Below are positions 34,095-38,922 of a DNA stretch of 38,922 nucleotides, piece by piece. Made by a program: the position numbers and the translations under genes. Every line of letters starts with the position of its first letter. The stretch's first letter is position 1. The stretch comes from Flammeovirgaceae bacterium UBA2371 (GTDB lineage Bacteria; Bacteroidota; Bacteroidia; Cytophagales; Cyclobacteriaceae), in contig DDTF01000059.1 of the NCBI GenBank assembly GCA_002345965.1, positions 1-38,922 on the forward strand. The letters are read 5' to 3'. A model generated the notes under the pieces. That model was not told the DNA's origin and searched no databases. It saw nothing but the letters and a program-made list of their open reading frames with translations.

Positions 34095-36046
34095 TATTCA
34101 ATGCTGATGTTGACCCCTTTAAGATTTTGTGAAAGGTGTGACACGATCTCAACAGCATGGGGATTGTCTCCATGCACACAAATTGTTCCAGCTTCAATTT
34201 TTACCAGGTCACCATCCACGGTCTTTACTTTCTTTTCCTTTACCATACTAACAACATGAGCGAGAACGTCACCAGAATCATTCATCACTGCGTTGCTCAA
34301 TTGACGAGATACTAAAGTGAGATCGTTATTGTAGTTCCTGTCTGCAAAAGCTTCATACAGAATTTGGATATTCCTTTCAATTGCCTTTTTTGCAATTACC
34401 GATCCATAAGGTACATATAAGATTAAGCCCTTGTCAAAAGCGGCCATTGCATCAATTACAGCTTCTGCTGTGCTGTCGTTGACTGCCGCCATATTATATA
34501 ATGCACCATGTGGTTTTACATGATTGAGTTTGCCCCCCGCTTCTTCAGTTAAAATTTTTAATCTAATAATTTGTGCAATGATTAAGGTGGAGAGTTCATT
34601 GTTGGGCAAATTCATTTCCGTACGACCAAAATTCTCCCGATCGGGAAAGGAAGGATGGGCTCCTATTTTAACATTGTGTTGCAGGGCAAGACGAATGGTC
34701 TCCTTCATGGTGTCATCATTGCCGGCATGGCCGCCACAGGCAATATTGCAGGAGCTGAGGTAAGGCATTAACAGTGCATCGTTGCCTGCGCCTTCTCCAA
34801 GGTCACAATTAATATCAATGGAGTATGTCATGTTTTTGTTGCTATTGATTACCTGAATGATACTCTTAAGTCCGAGTACAATAGAAATGATAAAGATGAT
34901 GATCCCAACAGAATTTTGAAATTTAGTGTTTCTGTTTTTTCCTAAAACAGATGCTTTGTTCATTATCCACAGGAGAATTCCAACAATGATAGGCAAGGCG
35001 GCACCATTGGCAACTTGTGCAAATTGAATTATTTCTATCGGATTAATTCCCAGCGAAGAAAAGATTACGCCCAATAACAGGACAAAAATCCAAACCATTC
35101 GGAATCTAAAACTTTTCATATCTCCATCCCATCCAAGACAACCATTGGCTACATAGGCAGCTGCAAGCGGAGCAGTGATGGCGGAGGTGATACCTGCAGA
35201 GAATAATCCAATGCTCAGAAAATATTTTGCGAAGCTACCAAATAGTGGTTCGAGGCCTTTAGCCAAATCGGTGGCGCTGGTGACAGAAGAGATATTGGCT
35301 GAGGCAGCAGAAATAATAATGGCCATGGAAACCAGTCCGCCAAACGCTACAGAGACAATAGTGTCTTTCTTTGCGTAGTGCAGATCTTCCTGTGTCTTCC
35401 ATTTCTCTTTTACAAGTGAAGCATGAAGAAATAAATTGTAAGGCACAACGGTCGTTCCTATCAACCCAACAATGGTTAATAGATTGGATTCATTGACAGA
35501 AGGGACAAACATACCTCTGAGAATAGCAAGCAAATCAGGTTTTGTGATAATGGAAGTAATGAGAAAGGCAAGACTCATTAATATAACCAGCGTAACCAGT
35601 GCGCGTTCCAATATTTTGTAATTACCAATGAAAAGTAAAACGAAAGCCACGGCACCAATAACGAGGCTGAGGTATCTACCCATTTCGGAATTGGAATTGC
35701 TGAATAGTGTTTCCAGACCTAATCTTCCGCCACTTATGTTGCCGGCTTCGTATACCGCATTGCCAATTACAATGGCGAACAAGATCAATGCAACAATACC
35801 ATACTTAATAAATGGATTCTTGATTTCCTGCCGGATTACATCAGATAGTCCTTTGCGTGTAATGATACCCAATCGCGCAGCCATCTCCTGTAGTGCAATG
35901 GTAGCCAGCGTTGATAGTACCATAGCCCACAGCAAGTCATAACCAAACCGTACTCCGGCAATCGTACAAACAGTAACTGTACCCGGACCAATGAAAGCTG
36001 CGGCAACCAAAGCACCAGGGCCTGCATTCTTAAACCATTTGAACAT
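34094..36046 (-). CDS. pxpA: Fusion: NRAMP-fold transporter (YcsG-like) + 5-oxoprolinase subunit A (PxpA)
   Basis: This single 650-aa frame joins two complete proteins. Residues 1-400 are an NRAMP/YcsG-type membrane protein of about 11 helices; residues about 406-650 are PxpA/LamB-YcsF, starting MTYSIDINCDLGEG and carrying NIACGGHAGN, KIGAHPSFPDRENFGR and VKPHGALYN. No stop codon lies between them, and the linker is only about seven residues after the last hydrophobic stretch. M406 (34829-34831) could be an internal start, which would make two products. In the transporter, the DPGN motif of helix 1 reads GPGT (20-23), and the helix 6 MPH motif reads VPY (201-203), so classical metal coordination is lost. 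In Bacillus the separate genes ycsF and ycsG lie in the same operon as kipI and kipA. The stop overlaps pxpB. Confidence 0.9.
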   Translation of the reverse strand: MFKWFKNAGPGALVAAAFIGPGTVTVCTIAGVRFGYDLLWAMVLSTLATIALQEMAARLGIITRKGLSDVIRQEIKNPFIKYGIVALILFAIVIGNAVYEAGNISGGRLGLETLFSNSNSEMGRYLSLVIGAVAFVLLFIGNYKILERALVTLVILMSLAFLITSIITKPDLLAILRGMFVPSVNESNLLTIVGLIGTTVVPYNLFLHASLVKEKWKTQEDLHYAKKDTIVSVAFGGLVSMAIIISAASANISSVTSATDLAKGLEPLFGSFAKYFLSIGLFSAGITSAITAPLAAAYVANGCLGWDGDMKSFRFRMVWIFVLLLGVIFSSLGINPIEIIQFAQVANGAALPIIVGILLWIMNKASVLGKNRNTKFQNSVGIIIFIISIVLGLKSIIQVINSNKNMTYSIDINCDLGEGAGNDALLMPYLSSCNIACGGHAGNDDTMKETIRLALQHNVKIGAHPSFPDRENFGRTEMNLPNNELSTLIIAQIIRLKILTEEAGGKLNHVKPHGALYNMAAVNDSTAEAVIDAMAAFDKGLILYVPYGSVIAKKAIERNIQILYEAFADRNYNNDLTLVSRQLSNAVMNDSGDVLAHVVSMVKEKKVKTVDGDLVKIEAGTICVHGDNPHAVEIVSHLSQNLKGVNISIE

Positions 36047-36097
36047 AAATCTATTTTGATGGATAAGATACCATTTTACTGAATCCGAAAAGCAGTG

Positions 36098-37054
36098 TTA
36101 CCCCTTTGTTTTTTGGTAAACATATTTAGCAATCTGAATATCTTGTATCGCTACCCCTGTAAGGTCTGCAATGCTAATATCAGAATTATTACTTCGCCTT
36201 CGTGAGGTACCAATCCAATTACCCAGTTCTATGATTTGCTCAGCAGAAATTATCCCCTTATTGACTGGATGGAAAAGATCTCCATGATCAAGGCATTGTG
36301 ATTTGCTATCCGCAACTATGATAGAGGCCCTGCTAAAAAGATCGGCATCCAGTTCTTGTTTACCTGGGGTGTCGGCTCCTACAGCTGTAATATGGGTGCC
36401 GGGTTGGATCGCATTCGAATGTATCAGTGCTCTGTTAGACGGTGTAGTGGTTACAATGAAGTTACAAGCTTGAGTGAGTTCTTCAATGTTTTGTGTTAAC
36501 GTAATGTTAAAATCTGACAGCATAGGATCGTGTTTGTAGTCATTCATTTTTTCGACAGAACGACCCCAAACAATTACACTTCTGCAATCGATAACAGATT
36601 TTAAAAATCTTAGTTGTAACCTTGCCTGAATTCCCGTTCCCACAATTCCAATGGCGGATACTTTTTTGGGAGCAAGATGTTTGGCCACAACCGCTCCGGC
36701 CAATGCGGTTCGGATATCAGTGAGGTACCCCTCATCCAATAAGACAGAAAGTAATACTCCTGTTTTTTGACTAAACACCAGCATCAAACCATTGCTTGAG
36801 CTTAAGCCAATTTTTGGGTTATCATAAAACCCCGAGGCCATTTTGACGACAAAAAAATCATCATTTTTAATGTATCCATATTTGATGTGCAAGTCTCCGG
36901 GAGGGCTGGTAAATGCAAGATGGCCAACAGGAGGGACTATTACATCTCCTTTTGAATAGCTGACAAAACCATCTTCGATGATTTGAATTAACGATGCATC
37001 AGAGCTGGCGCTTATGCACTTTTTGATTTGTTCGAGGGAAATAATGCTACTCAT
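36098..37054 (-). CDS. Ornithine cyclodeaminase/mu-crystallin family enzyme
   Basis: This 318-aa NAD(P)-dependent enzyme has the family fold. The Rossmann glycine motif GIVGTGIQARLQL spans about residues 136-148. The substrate-site lysine lies in VVKMASGF (K71), and the signature ITAVGADTPGKQELDADLF follows. The family includes ornithine cyclodeaminase, ketimine and pyrroline-2-carboxylate reductases, EutC and the iminosuccinate reductase BhcB. I start at the ATG at 37054; the longer start at 37096 adds 14 residues with no family match. Its first bases overlap the upstream dehydratase gene by eight bases. Fifty-one bases then separate it from the fusion gene. The exact substrate cannot be told. 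Confidence 0.88.
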   Translation of the reverse strand: MSSIISLEQIKKCISASSDASLIQIIEDGFVSYSKGDVIVPPVGHLAFTSPPGDLHIKYGYIKNDDFFVVKMASGFYDNPKIGLSSSNGLMLVFSQKTGVLLSVLLDEGYLTDIRTALAGAVVAKHLAPKKVSAIGIVGTGIQARLQLRFLKSVIDCRSVIVWGRSVEKMNDYKHDPMLSDFNITLTQNIEELTQACNFIVTTTPSNRALIHSNAIQPGTHITAVGADTPGKQELDADLFSRASIIVADSKSQCLDHGDLFHPVNKGIISAEQIIELGNWIGTSRRRSNNSDISIADLTGVAIQDIQIAKYVYQKTKG

Positions 37055-38003
37055 GGCAAACCACTTTTTTAAGAACAGATTCGCTAACATTGCCACCGCA
37101 TATTACAGCCGCCACTTTTTTTCCGGTAAATTTCTCTTTTTGCTGAAGGATAGCCGCAACAGCTACGCCAGCGGAACCTTCAATTACAAGGTGATGATGT
37201 TTTAGAAGACTACGCATGGCAGTCAAAATTTCCTCTTCAGAGGTGAGTATATAATCATCGATAAGGTCTCTGCAAAGCTCAAACGTTATGGCATCATGAT
37301 CAATACCCCCTGCTGTCCCATCAGAGAGTGTAGGTTGCTCTGGCACATCTATCACTTTACCAGCCTTTACACATTCATACATTACAGGTGCGTTGGCAGG
37401 CAGACACCCAATAATTTTTATTTTCGGATTTACTGATTTTAAATAAGCCGCTATGCCTGCTATTAGACCTCCGCCACCAATTGATACAAAAACAGTATCC
37501 AACTCAGGTAATTGGCGATACAGTTCCACTCCTATTGAACCCTGTCCCGCAATCACATCCAAATCATTATAAGGAGATACATAAATCTGATTGGTTTTTT
37601 CGGCCAGCTGACGTGCATATACTTCTGTTACCTCACCACTATCGCCATAGAATTCTACAGGTACTCCTCTTTGTTTGATTGCTTCCACTTTGGCAATGGA
37701 TGCTTTGGTGGGCAGAAAGATGGTGCCCTCTTTTCCAGTTGCTTTTAGGGCATTGGCAACTCCCAACCCATGATTTCCGGTAGAAGCTGTAATTATTTTT
37801 CTTTTGTCGTTTTTTAATAATAGAATTTTATTCATTGACCCCCGTGCCTTAAAAGAGCCTGTGATCTGAATATTTTCCAACTTCAGGTACACCTTGCATC
37901 CGGCTTCCGCAGAAAGCGGGTAGGAATATTCTAAAGGAGTTTCGCGGATAAAAGAGCGAATTTTTTTTTCTGCTTCTATAATGCTTTTGAATAGTAATTT
38001 CAT
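37047..38003 (-). CDS. Threonine dehydratase/serine racemase-family PLP enzyme
   Basis: This 318-aa fold-type II PLP enzyme has the Schiff-base lysine K52 in TGSFKARGSMNKI, the asparagine loop TASTGNHGLGVA, the phosphate-binding SIGGGGLIAG (about residues 173-182) and the C-terminal AVICGGNVS. It lacks an ACT domain, so it is a catabolic-type or EutB/BhcD/racemase-like member rather than biosynthetic IlvA. Possible reactions are dehydration of serine, threonine or hydroxyaspartate, or racemisation. It is the first gene of the apparent five-gene pxp operon, and its TAG overlaps the next gene. Confidence 0.88.
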   Translation of the reverse strand: MKLLFKSIIEAEKKIRSFIRETPLEYSYPLSAEAGCKVYLKLENIQITGSFKARGSMNKILLLKNDKRKIITASTGNHGLGVANALKATGKEGTIFLPTKASIAKVEAIKQRGVPVEFYGDSGEVTEVYARQLAEKTNQIYVSPYNDLDVIAGQGSIGVELYRQLPELDTVFVSIGGGGLIAGIAAYLKSVNPKIKIIGCLPANAPVMYECVKAGKVIDVPEQPTLSDGTAGGIDHDAITFELCRDLIDDYILTSEEEILTAMRSLLKHHHLVIEGSAGVAVAAILQQKEKFTGKKVAAVICGGNVSESVLKKVVCHE

Positions 38004-38026
38004 AGTGGATTATTGCACGTAATATT

Positions 38027-38034
38027 CAAAGGTA
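38027..38034 (-). promoter_or_regulatory. Candidate -7 box for the dehydratase-pxp operon
   Basis: On the minus strand TACCTTTG matches TAnnTTTG exactly and lies about 24 bases upstream of the dehydratase ATG. The -33 position has no clear TTG. Confidence 0.4.
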
Positions 38035-38098
38035 GATTTATCGATTGACAGACGTAATATTTTTCTTATTATTAAACATTTTCCAAGCCAATAAAACA

Positions 38099-38106
38099 TA
38101 TATTTG
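38099..38106 (+). promoter_or_regulatory. Candidate -7 box for the small lipoprotein gene
   Basis: TATATTTG matches TAnnTTTG and lies about 25 bases upstream of the ATG at 38131. No TTG is seen at -33. Confidence 0.4.
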
Positions 38107-38130
38107 GAAATAACTAAAACAACAAGTACA

Positions 38131-38532
38131 ATGAAATCTTTGATTCAATTTCTGCTTATCGTTATCATACCGGTCTCATTTTTTTCATGCAAAGATGATG
38201 ATGAAAATCTTGGTGCCGCTTTAATTGGTACTTGGGAAGAAAAAAGTTTCGTTTCCAGCGGATGTATAGATCCTGATGAAAATGAAACATTCACCTGTAC
38301 TTCTTCGTGCGAGCGAATTGTAGTAACTAACAACACCATTAAAATAGACAATGATCCTGCAATACCCTATACAATAAATGGAAATAAACTTACCATAACT
38401 GAATCTAGCGGAGGTATCACAATATCTATTACAGTGACTTTTGAGGTTTCGGGGAATACCTTAACGATTACCCAGCAAGATGACGCTTCCGATGGAGGGT
38501 GCAAGAATGTATCAGTATATACACGTGTTTAA
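38131..38532 (+). CDS. Small lipocalin-like lipoprotein, function unknown
   Basis: The start is the ATG at 38131, giving a lipoprotein signal with lipobox FFSC (C19) followed by KDDDEN, a common outer-membrane lipoprotein sequence in this phylum. The mature region has LIGTWEEKSF, the first strand of lipocalin-like families of Bacteroidota, then short beta strands with paired cysteines (CIDPDENETFTC, SSC, GGC) and the ending KNVSVYTRV. The protein is 133 aa. The ligand is unknown. It is divergent from the pxp operon. Confidence 0.7.
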   Translation: MKSLIQFLLIVIIPVSFFSCKDDDENLGAALIGTWEEKSFVSSGCIDPDENETFTCTSSCERIVVTNNTIKIDNDPAIPYTINGNKLTITESSGGITISITVTFEVSGNTLTITQQDDASDGGCKNVSVYTRV

Positions 38533-38544
38533 TTAATGTGATGA

Positions 38545-38583
38545 TTAAGAAGGTTCACAGCGCTAGTCTGTGGACTTTCTTAA
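38545..38583. terminator. Probable bidirectional terminator hairpin
   Basis: A 16-bp stem with two G-U pairs (38545-38560 with 38568-38583) has a 7-nt loop. It lies between the convergent lipoprotein and histone-deacetylase-type genes. The U-run is weak, so efficiency may be modest. Confidence 0.6.
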
Positions 38584-38588
38584 TTGTA

Positions 38589-38922
38589 TTACATATAATA
38601 CCCCTCCCACAAACCTTCAAAGAAATGACGGGCATTGATGCCTAAATCCCTGTTCTTATATCCGCCTTCCTGTACAATCAAAGTAGGCAAGTTAAGCTTC
38701 GCCAGCATTTTTCCGTTTTCAACAAAATCATTGGATGATAACATCCAGGTTCCTGTTGGGTCGCCTTGTGCGGTATCAAGCCCTAGCGCAATGACAAGGA
38801 ACGTTGGATCAAATTTTTTGATTTCAGCTATCGCCATTCCGAGTGCTTTTCTATACTGCTTACCATCCGTTCCTTTCTTTAAAGGGATGTTAAGGTTGAA
38901 GCCCATTCCCTCGTCTTTTCCT
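38589..38922 (-). CDS. Histone deacetylase/acetylpolyamine amidohydrolase family protein, 3' part only
   Basis: The C-terminal 111 residues of a zinc-dependent deacetylase-fold enzyme are visible; the gene runs off the end of the window. The segments GMGFNLNIPLKKGTDGKQY, LVIALGLDTAQGDPTG and LIVQEGGYKNRDLG are characteristic: DTAQGDPTG carries the zinc-ligand aspartate region, and QEGGY the catalytic tyrosine. Members deacetylate polyamines, acetoin-related molecules or proteins. The catalytic histidines lie upstream, outside the window. Confidence 0.88.
   Translation of the reverse strand, partial: GKDEGMGFNLNIPLKKGTDGKQYRKALGMAIAEIKKFDPTFLVIALGLDTAQGDPTGTWMLSSNDFVENGKMLAKLNLPTLIVQEGGYKNRDLGINARHFFEGLWEGYYM

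Noticed and set aside
37055..37096. Longer start of the ornithine cyclodeaminase-family gene
   Set aside because: The additional 14 residues lie entirely within the dehydratase gene and have no family match. ATG at 37054 gives the usual start.
32506..38003. Ectoine-use locus
   Set aside because: Only the EutB/EutC-like enzyme pair is present; no EutD, EutE, EutA or ectoine transporter genes are visible, so ectoine is only one of several possible substrates.

Overview
The window looks like a chromosomal segment of a Bacteroidota bacterium, probably from the Cytophagales or a close relative (inference, not a database match). The reasons are a SusC/SusD outer-membrane pair, LytS/LytTR-type two-component proteins, many short-signal lipoproteins, start codons without Shine-Dalgarno sequences, and promoter-like TTG-N19/20-TAnnTTTG boxes upstream of both tRNA genes. 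Base composition is even and moderately AT-rich. There is no phage, plasmid, insertion-sequence or CRISPR block.

Layout. Bases 1-20 are the 5' end of an initiator tRNA on the minus strand. Positions 265-4695 carry threonine aldolase, rarA and a VWA-domain membrane protein on the plus strand. ClpC (minus) follows, separated by a shared terminator, then tsaC-wbqC (minus). A tightly overlapping plus-strand operon, mltG - YbgC-type thioesterase - YihY/BrkB, converges on a susC-susD pair (minus). After the only gene-poor stretch (15821-16305) come a DUF3494 ice-binding-type protein without a signal peptide, tRNA-Ser(UGA), and a secreted Ig-like repeat protein. Next are an alkyltransferase-like protein (PAHR instead of PCHR), a small exported protein, a sodium:solute symporter, clpS-recR, and an aspartate aminotransferase - heptose-7-phosphate kinase - GDCCVxC cluster. 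The segment 24.7-32.4 kb holds a carboxypeptidase-regulatory-domain protein, a LytS/LytTR pair, a class C beta-lactamase-like lipoprotein, an unknown acidic lipoprotein and a large membrane-anchored alpha/beta hydrolase.

The most interesting region is 32506-38003 on the minus strand, an apparent five-gene operon. In transcription order it encodes a threonine dehydratase-family PLP enzyme, an ornithine cyclodeaminase/mu-crystallin-family reductase, an in-frame fusion of an NRAMP-fold transporter (YcsG-like) with 5-oxoprolinase subunit A (PxpA/YcsF), then PxpB and PxpC. Four of the five junctions or starts overlap or are nearly contiguous. The transporter half lacks the usual NRAMP metal-binding motifs (GPGT for DPGN, VPY for MPH). 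The fusion to a subunit of the ATP-dependent 5-oxoprolinase suggests that the transporter imports 5-oxoproline or a related compound rather than metal. The upstream pair resembles the EutB/EutC and BhcD/BhcB enzyme pairs and may feed a second small or cyclic amino acid into the same pathway.

The window ends with a small lipocalin-like lipoprotein (plus) and the 3' part of a histone-deacetylase-family gene (minus) that runs off the end.
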